A DNA stretch of 64,000 bases from Algoriphagus winogradskyi (GCF_900182815.1 NZ_FXUA01000004.1:1-64000), one strand, 5' to 3'. Numbered from the stretch's first letter, positions 36,522 to 46,073 are shown. Notes: a model not told the origin generated them from the letters alone. Numbers and translations are program-made.

Positions 36522-38645
36522 ATGAAATTGGAAGTTGTTGAAAAATACGATTCGATAATACAACATAGTGATCTGGTAAGCAGAGATTTAAGTTGGTTGA
36601 GATTCAACGAACGTGTGTTGGATCAATCCAAAAAATCTCACCGTAGTGTTTTTGAAAAGCTTAAGTTTCTTGCTATTACAGCTTCCAATTTGGATGAGTT
36701 TTTCATGATTCGTGTAGGGTCACTATATAATTATCTTGATTACGATAAGGAAAGGGTTGATTATTCGGGATTGAGAGAAGAGCCTTTCAAGGCTAAATTG
36801 ATGAATGATAGTCATATTTTTCATCAAGCTCAGCATGAACATTTCACTAAGACGATAATGCCTGAGCTTCAGGAGCAAGGAGTAGTGCTATGTAATATTT
36901 CAAAGCTTACCGAGAAGGAGCAGGAGAAAGTGCAGGATTACTTTATAAAAGCTATTTATCCTATGCTTACTCCGATGGTTTACGATGGCTATCGCACCTT
37001 TCCTATATTGATGAATAAACTTTTGGTTTTTGGTGTAGTGACTACCAGTCCAGGAGATAGACAGGATATGCGCAAGATGAGTTTTGTGCAAATCCCTGCA
37101 AATATTCCAAGGTTCTTCGAAATTGAACGAGAGGATTCTTTATTGCTGATTCCTATTGAAGAAGTAATACGGGAAAATATTATTTCACTATTTAGAAATG
37201 TAGATATAGAAGGGATTACTCTTTTCAGAATCACCAGAAATGGGGATTTTACATTGGAGGAAAGTGAAGATATGGACGCAAACTTCTTGGAGGAAGTAAA
37301 GCGCAAATTGATGGAAAGAAAGAGCGGGAGGGTAGTAAAGATAGAAATCGAAGAAGGCTACAGTAAGTGGATGATGAATTCACTTTTGGAGAGATGGAAT
37401 CTCAAAATGGATTCTGTATTTCTGATAAAAAGAGAAAGCCTTATAGATTTTACTGGCCTTTGGCAGATCGTCGGAAACAAAAAATTCCGTGAGCGCTTAC
37501 CACAAATCCCTGATCCTGTAAAGCCTCTGTCTTACCAGGATGAAGGAGTTGCAGATATTTTTGATGTTTTGAAAGAGAAAGATATTCTTCTTCATCATCC
37601 CTATAACAACATTGATTCTATTTTAGATTTGATAGAAAAAGCATCTGAAGATCCGGATGTAATGGCTATCAAAATGACCATTTATCGACTTGCCAAAGAA
37701 AGTAGAATAACCAAAGCATTGCTAAAAGCAGCTGAAAATGGCAAACACGTTTCGGTTCTTTTTGAAGTCAAAGCGAGATTTGACGAGGAGAATAATATCC
37801 GAGAGGCTAAGAAGCTGCAGAAGGCAGGTTGCTTTGTGATATACGGAATTTCTCATCTGAAGACCCACACCAAACTACTACTCATCGTAAAGCGAGATGG
37901 AGGTGAAATCACTCGCTATGTTCATTTAGGTTCTGGTAATTATAACGAGGATACCGCGAGGCTTTATACGGATATTGGATTAATGACTACCAATGAGACT
38001 TTAGCAAATGACGTTTCTGAGTTTTTCAACGTAATCACTGGGCACTCCATGCCTTCCCAATATCAAAACTTGATCACTGCTCCTCGAGATATGAGAAATC
38101 AATTGATAGAGTATATAGAGAAGGAAGCTGAGAACGCAAGGAAAGGTTTGCCAAGTGGCATATTTATTAAAGTAAACTCTCTGGAGGATTCTGAAATAAT
38201 TTATGCTTTGTATCGCGCGTCGCAGTCAGGTGTTACCATCAAGCTGATTGTCCGAGGCATTTGTTGTATCAGGCCAGGGAGAGTGGGCTTGAGCGAAAAT
38301 ATTGAGGTGCTTTCTATCGTAGGGGATTTCTTGGAACATTCCAGGATCTATTATTTCCACAATAATGGCGACACAAGAACCTACGCTGGGAGTGCGGACA
38401 TGATGGTTCGTAGTTTTGACAAGAGATTGGAAGCACTTTTCAAGGTGGAATCGCCTTTACTCGAAAAGCAGCTGATGAATATTCTGGCTTATAACCTAAA
38501 GGATAATGTCAATGCTTATGTGATGCAGGAGGATGGTACTTATTTGGCAAAGCATCCAGTAGGGGATGAGCCTGAATTCAATGTGCATCGTGAGTTCTTT
38601 AATTTGGATGCAGAAAATGTAGTTCAAGTGAAGCTTGTTGATTAA
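36522..38645 (+). CDS. ppk1: polyphosphate kinase 1
   Basis: Membrane-associated enzyme that reversibly builds polyphosphate from ATP. 707 residues, the usual length, in the four-part PPK order. The N-terminal helical part has DLSWLRFNERVLDQ. The first phospholipase-D-like half carries autophosphorylation His449 in KTHTKLLL and His468 in VHLGSGNYNEDTARLYTD. The second half has DFLEHSRIYYF. The ATG at 36522 is preferred over a TTG three codons upstream, which overlaps the promoter-like element. A second, unrelated polyphosphate kinase (ppk2) is at 51466. Confidence 0.95.
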   Translation: MKLEVVEKYDSIIQHSDLVSRDLSWLRFNERVLDQSKKSHRSVFEKLKFLAITASNLDEFFMIRVGSLYNYLDYDKERVDYSGLREEPFKAKLMNDSHIFHQAQHEHFTKTIMPELQEQGVVLCNISKLTEKEQEKVQDYFIKAIYPMLTPMVYDGYRTFPILMNKLLVFGVVTTSPGDRQDMRKMSFVQIPANIPRFFEIEREDSLLLIPIEEVIRENIISLFRNVDIEGITLFRITRNGDFTLEESEDMDANFLEEVKRKLMERKSGRVVKIEIEEGYSKWMMNSLLERWNLKMDSVFLIKRESLIDFTGLWQIVGNKKFRERLPQIPDPVKPLSYQDEGVADIFDVLKEKDILLHHPYNNIDSILDLIEKASEDPDVMAIKMTIYRLAKESRITKALLKAAENGKHVSVLFEVKARFDEENNIREAKKLQKAGCFVIYGISHLKTHTKLLLIVKRDGGEITRYVHLGSGNYNEDTARLYTDIGLMTTNETLANDVSEFFNVITGHSMPSQYQNLITAPRDMRNQLIEYIEKEAENARKGLPSGIFIKVNSLEDSEIIYALYRASQSGVTIKLIVRGICCIRPGRVGLSENIEVLSIVGDFLEHSRIYYFHNNGDTRTYAGSADMMVRSFDKRLEALFKVESPLLEKQLMNILAYNLKDNVNAYVMQEDGTYLAKHPVGDEPEFNVHREFFNLDAENVVQVKLVD

Positions 38646-38678
38646 AAATCAAGTTGCACTTTTTATGAATATGAAGCT

Positions 38679-38712
38679 AATAAAGCATTGAAAATAAGTT
38701 CAATGCTTTATT
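38679..38712. terminator. bidirectional terminator between ppk1 and the SLC13 gene
   Basis: AATAAAGCATTGAA pairs perfectly with TTCAATGCTTTATT (14 bp) around AATAAG. It lies between two convergent genes and can serve both. Confidence 0.75.
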
Positions 38713-38778
38713 GCGTTTTGGACTCTTGAAAATTTGCTACGCTAAACTAGGAACTCATATCGTATTGAATATTGCTCG

Positions 38779-40560
38779 TCAAAAAGGGAAGAAATATGGG
38801 ATTCCAAACGTCGCCACAATCCAAAGCAATAGGTTGAGCGGAGTTCCCACTTTAATGTAATCACTAAATCTATAATTCCCTGGCGTATAGATCATGGTAT
38901 TTGTTTGATAGCCCATTGGAGTCATGAAACTCAGGCTGGCAGCAAAAGTTACAGCCATCAGCATTGGCCTGGAATCTACATCCAAGGCCGCAGCAATACT
39001 GATAGCAATAGGAGCAAGCAAAGCCGCGGTCGCATTGTTGGACATCACGTTAGTCATCAGAAAGGTCAATGCAAATAAGGCGCTCATGACTGCCCGAGGA
39101 CCAAACTGCCCGACGCTTTCCACAATTGAGGTACCGATAAGCTCAGACCCACCAGTTTTTTCTAGAGCTAAACCCATAGATAAAACTCCTGCAAGCATCA
39201 AAATCACTTTCCAGTCTATTGCTTTGTATGCTTGTTCTGGGTTCAATGATCCCACCACGATCAAGGCAATCGCTCCTGCTACTGCTGTGACAACGATTGG
39301 AAATATTTCAAATGAAGCCAAGCCTATAATCAGGGCAAGTATGACTAGCGTTATTACTGTTTTTAACTTATTAACAGGATGACTTTTAGATTCTGAAAGC
39401 AAAAGCAGATCATCACTCGCTTCTATACTTTGAATTGATTCCTCTGTTGCTCTTAGAAGCAAAATATCGCCGGCACGCAAGTCAGTTTTAGAAAGCAGAG
39501 AGCTGAGCATATCAGATCTATGTCGAATTCCAATGACCAGAACCTGATTGTATAGTTTTTTGAAATTCAATGCTTTAATGCTTTTTCCTATCAGGAATGA
39601 ATTAGGGGTGACCATTGCTTCATACAGTCGTTCTTCCTCATTGACAATGTTTTCCTCATTCCATTTCAAGTCAGCTTTTAACTCAATTCCTTTCTGGGTC
39701 TTAATTTTCTCTAGGGTTTCTTTGTCGCAATTAATACGAATGATATCACCTTCCTGAATTGATGTGTTAGGATAAACCCGGACCTTTCGTCCATCGGATC
39801 GTATAATCTGCAGCGGTTTGATAGGGAGCTTTCCAAAAAGATTCTGCTTGAGTAGAGGCTCATTTAATTGTTCAAAATCGCTGAGTATAATGACCTCGGA
39901 AAGATAATTTCCAAACTGAATACTGTCTCCCAATTCTGATTTTGGTTTACGACTAGGGGTTAACCAACTACCTATTGTCAGCATGTATATTAATCCTGTG
40001 GCAAAAAACACCAGTCCCATCAAACTCATTTCAAAAACACCAAATGAAGGTAACCCAGCTTTCTCAACTATTCCACTCACCAAAATATTTGTACTAGTAC
40101 CGAGAAGTGTACAAATTCCACCCATCAATGCCCCAAAAGAAAGTGGCATTAGAAGCTTTGAAGGCGGAATATTGTCTGTTTTATGAAGTTTTATTACAGC
40201 CGGCATAAACAGAGCAACCACAGCGGTATCACTTATAAATGCCGAAAGAAAACCGGCAGAAAGCATTAAGGTAAAAAGCAGGTGGGTTTTACTTTTCCCT
40301 GCTTGAGAACTTAGCTGTTGAGTAAAGCTATCTAATAATCCGGTATTGAAAATTGCAGCCGATACCACAAACATAGCAGCTACTGTAATTGTAGCAGGAT
40401 TTGAAAATCCAGATAGACCTTCTTCTACGTTCAAAATCCCAGTCAATAGAAAGGCGACCATTACGCCAATAGAAACGGTGTCAATGGTGAATTTTTCAGT
40501 AAAAAATAATATAATGGCAAACCCAATAATTGCAAAAACGAGACCGATTTCGAACGTCAT
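38779..40560 (-). CDS. SLC13-family permease with paired RCK/TrkA-C domains
   Basis: 593-residue inner-membrane transporter. An N-terminal set of helices (about 5-200) is followed by a cytoplasmic insert (about 205-390) with two TrkA-C-like domains, recognisable by RVYPNTSIQEGDIIRINCDK and LRAGDILLLRATEE. A C-terminal set of helices with LAGVLSMGLALEKTGGS and TNVMSNNATAALLAPIA follows. This is the divalent anion:sodium symporter architecture used for sulfate or dicarboxylates in other bacteria; the substrate is not determined. The DUF202 gene ends 3 bases before it on the same strand. Confidence 0.88.
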   Translation of the reverse strand: MTFEIGLVFAIIGFAIILFFTEKFTIDTVSIGVMVAFLLTGILNVEEGLSGFSNPATITVAAMFVVSAAIFNTGLLDSFTQQLSSQAGKSKTHLLFTLMLSAGFLSAFISDTAVVALFMPAVIKLHKTDNIPPSKLLMPLSFGALMGGICTLLGTSTNILVSGIVEKAGLPSFGVFEMSLMGLVFFATGLIYMLTIGSWLTPSRKPKSELGDSIQFGNYLSEVIILSDFEQLNEPLLKQNLFGKLPIKPLQIIRSDGRKVRVYPNTSIQEGDIIRINCDKETLEKIKTQKGIELKADLKWNEENIVNEEERLYEAMVTPNSFLIGKSIKALNFKKLYNQVLVIGIRHRSDMLSSLLSKTDLRAGDILLLRATEESIQSIEASDDLLLLSESKSHPVNKLKTVITLVILALIIGLASFEIFPIVVTAVAGAIALIVVGSLNPEQAYKAIDWKVILMLAGVLSMGLALEKTGGSELIGTSIVESVGQFGPRAVMSALFALTFLMTNVMSNNATAALLAPIAISIAAALDVDSRPMLMAVTFAASLSFMTPMGYQTNTMIYTPGNYRFSDYIKVGTPLNLLLWIVATFGIPYFFPF

Positions 40561-40563
40561 GAA

Positions 40564-40839
40564 TTACATGTTTAGATAGTTTCCTTTTTTTAATTTTTGA
40601 CGGATACGGAAGTAACTCATGAACCCGACGATAATAAAAACGAAACTCAATCCAAATGCCAAGTAGCCCAAGTCACGTACGTGGTCAAGTTCTTTAACTT
40701 CAAACAGCGCTGTGCCTGATACCAAAAAGTATAGTGAAGTGCGAATAAAAGAGAGCAAAGTCCTGTTATTTGCGAGTGTTGTACGTTGTCTGGCCAAATA
40801 ATCACGAATTATTAATTCTCTTTCCAAGTCATTTTCCAT
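40564..40839 (-). CDS. DUF202 small membrane protein (YidH-like)
   Basis: 91 residues. LARQRTTLANNRTLLSFIRTSLYF is the DUF202 signature (given here as the block from about residue 11), followed by two membrane helices (about 27-50 and 58-78). Function unknown. The ATG at 40839 (MENDLER) is preferred. An in-frame ATG at 40878 would leave only 9 bases to the start of the divergent gene at 40888 and adds 13 non-conserved residues. Confidence 0.8.
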   Translation of the reverse strand: MENDLERELIIRDYLARQRTTLANNRTLLSFIRTSLYFLVSGTALFEVKELDHVRDLGYLAFGLSFVFIIVGFMSYFRIRQKLKKGNYLNM

Positions 40840-40887
40840 ATTTGCATAGTATTTATTTATATTGAAATAATTCAACATCCCTTAATT

Positions 40888-41787
40888 ATGAAAAGAATTT
40901 CTACACTTTTCCTCTTTATTTTATTTAGTGGGCAACTTTTTGCCCAGGAAGATGCCACCTTAGTGCCTAAAGATACGAGCTATTGGCTTAAAGAAATCCA
41001 AGGTGGACTGAACCTAAATCAAGCCGCATTTAGTGGTAATTGGCAAGGAGGCGGAGTAAATTCCATCGCTCTAGGTGTTTACCTCAACGGTCGTGCTAAT
41101 TATGCCAGAGACAAATGGTCGTGGGACAATACAATGGATTTTATCTATGGTGTGGTGAAGAATAAGGATGAGGAAGGACGTAAATCAAACGACCGTATAT
41201 TCCTTGATTCAAAAGTGGGTTATAAGATTAGCGACAAATGGAATTATTTCTTTGCCGTTAACTTTCTTTCTCAATTTGCTCCCGGCTATGAGTTTCCAGA
41301 GGATTCTGAGAAAATGCTGATTTCCAAGTTTGCAAATCCTGCCTATCTCACCACCTCGTTAGGTTTGGAATATAAGCCGAATGACGAGTTCAGCTTACGT
41401 ATCTCACCCTTTTCACCTAGATGGACCTTTGTGACAGACACAGATCTATATTTAAATGTTCCAAACAACTATGGGGTAGAAATAGGGGAAACAGTGCGTA
41501 CAGAGTGGCTGGCTTTTAGTGTGTTGGCGGATTACAATAAGAAGCTTTCTGAAAATCTATCCCTAATGGTTAGATATCAAATGTATGCTAACTATGAAAA
41601 TTTCGCCTTTGATGCGATTGATCATCGCTTGGACTTCGGACTTACTGCCAAAGTTTCCAATCTAGTTAACGTAAGTTTGACCAGTTTGATGATCTATGAT
41701 TTGGATCAAGATAGTAAAATTCAATTTTCCCAAGGTTTAGCATTAGGAATTGCATTTAAACGAGGTAACTTCCCGGAGAAGAAATAA
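40888..41787 (+). CDS. DUF3078 outer-membrane protein
   Basis: 299 residues with a signal peptide (about 1-19, ending LFAQ). The rest alternates short beta strands and ends in a hydrophobic-aromatic pattern typical of an outer-membrane barrel. The N-terminal segment GGLNLNQAAFSGNWQGGGVNS is typical of DUF3078, which is restricted to Bacteroidota. Function unknown. It is divergent from the DUF202-SLC13 pair, with only about 50 bases between start codons, so the two promoters must be interleaved. Confidence 0.85.
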   Translation: MKRISTLFLFILFSGQLFAQEDATLVPKDTSYWLKEIQGGLNLNQAAFSGNWQGGGVNSIALGVYLNGRANYARDKWSWDNTMDFIYGVVKNKDEEGRKSNDRIFLDSKVGYKISDKWNYFFAVNFLSQFAPGYEFPEDSEKMLISKFANPAYLTTSLGLEYKPNDEFSLRISPFSPRWTFVTDTDLYLNVPNNYGVEIGETVRTEWLAFSVLADYNKKLSENLSLMVRYQMYANYENFAFDAIDHRLDFGLTAKVSNLVNVSLTSLMIYDLDQDSKIQFSQGLALGIAFKRGNFPEKK

Positions 41788-41812
41788 TCTTAACAAATTT
41801 TTATTTGGAATT

Positions 41813-41841
41813 TTGATTCTATAATAAATGTATTATTTTTG
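41813..41841 (+). promoter_or_regulatory. promoter-like TTG-N18-TATTTTTG between a gene end and its terminator
   Basis: TTG at 41813-41815 and TATTTTTG at 41834-41841. It points into the next 50 bases, which end at an intrinsic terminator. It could drive a small RNA of about 65-70 nucleotides or be chance in A/T-rich DNA. Confidence 0.35.
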
Positions 41842-41890
41842 AATTCATTGTGGTAGTTAAATAATAGTTGGTTTAGTTTTCAAATAAAGG

Positions 41891-41917
41891 GCAGGAGATT
41901 TTCTCCTGCTTTTTTAT
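41891..41917 (+). terminator. terminator after the DUF3078 gene
   Basis: GCAGGAGA-TTT-TCTCCTGC followed by seven T residues, about 100 bases after the stop codon. Confidence 0.85.
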
Positions 41918-42017
41918 TGTATATATACTATACCAATAAATTTTTACTTGAAATAATCCTATTTTTTTAAAATGCTCAGGAGGTTACCTTTGGTATTCAA
42001 TACCTATTTAACCTAAA

Positions 42018-43895
42018 ATGAATAAAAAATTAATTCTGATTTGTTGTTGCCTGTTTATCAAGGCGATAACATCTGTAGCACAGGACAGCCCAATTCCATT
42101 TGAGGTGCTACCTCTTCAAAGTTTAAGTGAATTTCAAGCCACAGGTAACAACTGGCAGATCGTCGGAGATGTCTTTTATGACCTAGATGGAGGTAAATCT
42201 AAAACCACAAGTGGTGTAGGCGTACTATTGAATACTTTGCAAAAAGGTGATAACGAAGCGTTAAAAACTTCCTTTGAGCATGGGGATATTGAGCTTTCAC
42301 TTGATTTTATGATGCCAAAGGGAAGTAATTCCGGTGTTTATCTTCAAGGTAGGTATGAAGTCCAATTATTTGATTCTTGGGCAGAGAAAGATCCTAAATA
42401 CTCCGACGCCGGCGCAATCTATCAACGATGGGATGCTAGTAGGGGAGCAGGTAGAGAAGGTTTTGAAGGGCATCCACCTCTTGTAAATGTAAGCAGAGCA
42501 CCGGGCCTTTGGCAATCTCTTCGAATTGTCTTTCAAGCTCCCCGCTTTGATTCTAATGGGAAAAAGGTGGCTAACGCCAAATTTGTTTCTGTTTACCAAA
42601 ACGATGTTTTGGTTCAAAAGAATATTGAAGTAACAGGTCCAACCCAGGCCGCTTTTTTTGAAGATGAGCAAGCCTTAGGCCCTCTAGTGATTCAAGGCGA
42701 TCATGGTGGAGTAGCTATTCGAAATATCAAGTACAAAACTTATGGATCGGAAAAGGTGACTTTGAAAGATATGAAGCTCACTTATTACGATAGCATCAGA
42801 GCCATCAACGATTTTGCGAAAGCAAAGCCAAAGGGAGAAATGCCTATAGATGTATTGGCTCATTTGGCACCAGCTACAAGGAATGAGTTTTCAGGAACTG
42901 TCGAAGGGTCCTTAGAGATTCCAAGTGATGGGGAATATTTCTTCAACCTAAATCTAGCATGGGTTCCGGATGATACCCCACCAGGCAATATTAATGGTGC
43001 TGGTAAGCTTTTTATAGATGATAAGGAAGTGGTCTATGTGGATGGTGTAACAGGAAAAGCGAACGGATCCACAGAATTGACAGCTGGAACTCATAAAATC
43101 AAACTGAACTACTTCAAAAAATACGGTCACTGGTATGCCCCAAGTAATGACATCACACTGACTGTCGAAGGAAATGGAGTAGCAAAAACAGCATTAAATG
43201 TTCCCTTAAGAGCTGATGATCCTGTGGGACAGATAGCAGTGAAAGTAAATGATAGGGCTGAAATGCAACGAGGATTTATCATGTACGATGGGGAAAAGCG
43301 CACCCACACAGTAGCAGTCGGTGAACCAGGTGGTGTAAATTATGCCATTGATTTAAGTAAAGGTGAATTATTGAGTGTGTGGAGAGGGGATTTTGTAGAA
43401 ACCACCCCTATGTGGTATGGCCGTGGAGAAACTCAACTGATGTTGCCTATGGGGAATGTGATTGAGTTGGCAGGAAAGCCAAGCTTAGCAGTGCTGGATT
43501 CAAAGGATGAAGCTTGGCCTAGTGAAATCGATGGATTTAGCTACGAAGGTTATAAACTGAAGGCTAATGGTGCTCCTATAATTAGCTACCGGATTCCAGG
43601 CGTTAGGATACAAGAGACTTTTGATACCCAGGAGTCTGGTAAGAAATTAGCACATACTCTAAAAGTTGTAGTCGAAAATGAAAATCTAGAAATTTATAGC
43701 TTGATCGCTCAAGGGGCTACTATTGAGAAGTTGCCAAATGGGCTTTATGCTATTGACGATAAATCCTATTATATAGAATTAACGGGTAAGCAATCACCAA
43801 TTATCAGAGATTCTGCTGATGGTTTACAAGAATTGATTTTACCTATCAAATTGATAGGCAAATCTGGAGTGGTTACTTATTCAATTGTTTGGTAA
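42018..43895 (+). CDS. DUF1080 (3-keto-glycoside hydrolase/lyase family) protein with PA14 domain
   Basis: 625 residues, exported (signal peptide about 1-21, ending SVAQ). The first domain (about 25-245) is DUF1080: jelly-roll strands with GDIELSLDFMMPKGSNSG, GVYLQGRYEVQLFDSW and PLVIQGDHGGVAIRNIKYKTY. It is followed by a PA14-like domain (about 285-370: GEYFFNLNLAWVPDD..LFIDDKEVVYVDG) and a C-terminal region of unknown fold. Characterised DUF1080 enzymes act on 3-keto sugars, so a periplasmic role in oxidised-disaccharide breakdown is likely by family. The next gene starts 15 bases later on the same strand. Confidence 0.82.
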   Translation: MNKKLILICCCLFIKAITSVAQDSPIPFEVLPLQSLSEFQATGNNWQIVGDVFYDLDGGKSKTTSGVGVLLNTLQKGDNEALKTSFEHGDIELSLDFMMPKGSNSGVYLQGRYEVQLFDSWAEKDPKYSDAGAIYQRWDASRGAGREGFEGHPPLVNVSRAPGLWQSLRIVFQAPRFDSNGKKVANAKFVSVYQNDVLVQKNIEVTGPTQAAFFEDEQALGPLVIQGDHGGVAIRNIKYKTYGSEKVTLKDMKLTYYDSIRAINDFAKAKPKGEMPIDVLAHLAPATRNEFSGTVEGSLEIPSDGEYFFNLNLAWVPDDTPPGNINGAGKLFIDDKEVVYVDGVTGKANGSTELTAGTHKIKLNYFKKYGHWYAPSNDITLTVEGNGVAKTALNVPLRADDPVGQIAVKVNDRAEMQRGFIMYDGEKRTHTVAVGEPGGVNYAIDLSKGELLSVWRGDFVETTPMWYGRGETQLMLPMGNVIELAGKPSLAVLDSKDEAWPSEIDGFSYEGYKLKANGAPIISYRIPGVRIQETFDTQESGKKLAHTLKVVVENENLEIYSLIAQGATIEKLPNGLYAIDDKSYYIELTGKQSPIIRDSADGLQELILPIKLIGKSGVVTYSIVW

Positions 43896-43910
43896 TAAAT
43901 AGGAAGCAGC

Positions 43911-46019
43911 ATGAAAAATCTAATGAATTTTAATAATACTAAAGGATTTGCTTTTGCCTTAGCTTGCCTAGTTATCGGACAAGTTGAATTAAAAGCGCAG
44001 GATAAAGCCCCGATGATGGTGCCTGAAACTGAGGATGATTTTTATAAAATGATCTCGCTTCCAGTTCCTGAAGATGTGATTTTGGAAGTGGGCGGAATGG
44101 CTACGTTGCCGGATGGGAGCTTGGCTATTTGTACGCGAAGAGGTGAAGTGTGGATAGTTTCCAGTCCGAGTATTTCCGGAAGTGAAAAGCCCGTATATAA
44201 GAAATTTGCTTCTGGATTACACGAACCCTTGGGATTAGCATATAAGGATGGAGATATCTATGTGACGCAGAGAAGTGAATTGACTAGGCTGAGTGACACC
44301 GATGGAGATGGTCAGGCAGATGTGTATGACAAAATATACTCCTGGCCTCTTTCTGGGAATTACCACGAGTACTCTTATGGACCTACTTTTCTTCCTAATG
44401 GCAATATGCTGGTGACGCTCAATGTAGGCTGGAGTAATAGCCTAGGACATGGAGTTAGTTTGGTTCCTTGGAGAGGTTGGGCATTGGAAATCACACCTGA
44501 TGGTGAAATGATCCCTTTTGCTGCGGGAATGCGGTCTCCAGCAGGATACGGAATGAATTCAGAAGGTGATTTCTTTTATACCGAAAACCAAGGTGACTGG
44601 GTAGGTTCAGGTAGAATTTCCCATGTGGAGAAAGGAGATTTCTTGGGAAATGCGGAAAGTTTAGAATGGTCTGACTTGCCAGGTTCTCCGGTGACACTGA
44701 AGAAGGAGGATATTCCAAATACAGGTGAACCAATGTATGACGTAGCACAGCGAGTACCAGGACTGAAAGCGCCGGCGATTTGGTTGCCTCATGGGATTTT
44801 GGGGATTTCTACTTCAGGATTCTTGAATGATAATACAGAAGGAAAATTCGGGCCATTTGCCAATCAGGTATTTGTAGGAGATCAAGGGCAGAGTAATATA
44901 GCTCGTGTTGATTTTGAGAAAATTAATGGTGTTTACCAAGGGGTAGTATTTCCATTTAGAGAAGGTTTTTCCTCAGGAATTCTGAGAATGGTCTGGGGAA
45001 ATGATGCTTCCATGTTTGTAGGTATGACAAGCCGTGGTTGGTCTTCTACTGGCAAAGAGTTATTTAGTTTACAGCGATTGGTGTGGACTGGTAGAATGCC
45101 TTTCGAAATGAAGACGATCAAATCAAAACCTGATGGTTTTGAGATTGAGTTCACGGAGCCGGTAGATAAGGAGCTGGCAAAAGACCCGGCAAACTATCAA
45201 GTAACTGGTTTCACTTATAAGTATCAAGCGCAGTACGGTAGTCCAGTGATCAATAATGCGCCTTGTGATATTATTGGTGTGGTAGTTTCTGAGGATGGAA
45301 TGAAGGCTAGATTGTTGGTCGACAATCTACGCTTAGGCTATATCCATGAAATCAAAGCTGAAGGAGTGAAGTCTACTGAAGGAAAGCCTCTTTTGCATAA
45401 TGTAGGATATTACACGCTGAACAATTTTGGCGCAGGGGAAAAAATTGATCAAGCGCCTTTTTTGGCAGCGCGTCATGAGCATGAGATGATGATGAAAGCT
45501 GCGGCAGATAGTGCAGCAAAAGCGCAGGCAGATGCAGAAGCTAAAGCCAAAGCTGCCGAAGCGAAAAAACAGGCGGCTGCAACTACTCCAGCCGCTCCAA
45601 AATTGGCAAAAAACACCACAACTATGCCAGCAGCATGGGATGGAAAAGCTGATGTCACAATTAACATGGGAACTAAGCCAGGTCTGAAGTTTGATCCAGC
45701 CCAAGTTCAAGTAAAAGCTGGAAGCAAGGTGAAGCTAGTTTTCCAAAATGTGGATGATATGCTACACAATTTTGTGATCGTGATGCCGGGAACTGCCATA
45801 GAAGTAGGTGAGGCAGCGATGAAGCTTGGACTGGAAGGTCAGCAAAAGGACTACATTCCTAATACAAGCAAGGTACTGGTTAATACAAAATTGCTTCAGC
45901 CAAGTGAATCGGCTACGATATATTTCATCGCTCCAACTGAGCCTGGCGAATATACTTATGTGTGTACTGTTCCTGGGCATTTCTATACCATGCAAGGAAT
46001 CTTGAAAGTGGTGAAGTGA
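43911..46019 (+). CDS. beta-propeller dehydrogenase-like protein with C-terminal cupredoxin domain
   Basis: 702-residue exported protein (signal peptide to about residue 29). Residues about 50-400 form a glucose-sorbosone-dehydrogenase/PQQ-type propeller (GGMATLPDGSLAICTRRGEVW, FASGLHEPLGLAYKDGDIYV, DTDGDGQADVYD). A beta-rich module runs to about 530, then an Ala/Lys-rich linker (about 535-575), then a plastocyanin/azurin-like domain with all four type-1 copper ligands: His619, Cys685, His690 and Met694 (CTVPGHFYTM). The fusion suggests that electrons from the propeller's oxidation pass to the attached copper. It forms an operon with the DUF1080 gene, consistent with oxidation of sugars to 3-keto forms. 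The propeller cofactor is not certain. Confidence 0.85.
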   Translation: MKNLMNFNNTKGFAFALACLVIGQVELKAQDKAPMMVPETEDDFYKMISLPVPEDVILEVGGMATLPDGSLAICTRRGEVWIVSSPSISGSEKPVYKKFASGLHEPLGLAYKDGDIYVTQRSELTRLSDTDGDGQADVYDKIYSWPLSGNYHEYSYGPTFLPNGNMLVTLNVGWSNSLGHGVSLVPWRGWALEITPDGEMIPFAAGMRSPAGYGMNSEGDFFYTENQGDWVGSGRISHVEKGDFLGNAESLEWSDLPGSPVTLKKEDIPNTGEPMYDVAQRVPGLKAPAIWLPHGILGISTSGFLNDNTEGKFGPFANQVFVGDQGQSNIARVDFEKINGVYQGVVFPFREGFSSGILRMVWGNDASMFVGMTSRGWSSTGKELFSLQRLVWTGRMPFEMKTIKSKPDGFEIEFTEPVDKELAKDPANYQVTGFTYKYQAQYGSPVINNAPCDIIGVVVSEDGMKARLLVDNLRLGYIHEIKAEGVKSTEGKPLLHNVGYYTLNNFGAGEKIDQAPFLAARHEHEMMMKAAADSAAKAQADAEAKAKAAEAKKQAAATTPAAPKLAKNTTTMPAAWDGKADVTINMGTKPGLKFDPAQVQVKAGSKVKLVFQNVDDMLHNFVIVMPGTAIEVGEAAMKLGLEGQQKDYIPNTSKVLVNTKLLQPSESATIYFIAPTEPGEYTYVCTVPGHFYTMQGILKVVK

Positions 46020-46027
46020 TTTGGCTG

Positions 46028-46073
46028 GAAGACAGAAGACAGAAGACAGAAGACGGAAGACAGAAGATCGAAG
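46028..46073. repeat. 7-bp tandem repeat GAAGACA, about 6.5 units
   Basis: Six units GAAGACA (with one GAAGACG and one GAAGATC) and a partial one, directly after the cupredoxin gene stop. Non-coding microsatellite-like tract. Confidence 0.85.

Noticed and set aside
38924..39382. 152-codon frame opposite the SLC13 gene
   Set aside because: It lies fully within the coding region of a recognised transporter on the other strand and has no family motif.
40840..40878. Longer N-terminus for the DUF202 protein
   Set aside because: It adds 13 unconserved residues and would leave only 9 bases to the divergent start codon.
45473..45667. Antisense alanine/serine-rich frame
   Set aside because: It is the complement of the Ala/Lys-rich linker in the cupredoxin fusion. 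The bias of the real gene explains its openness.
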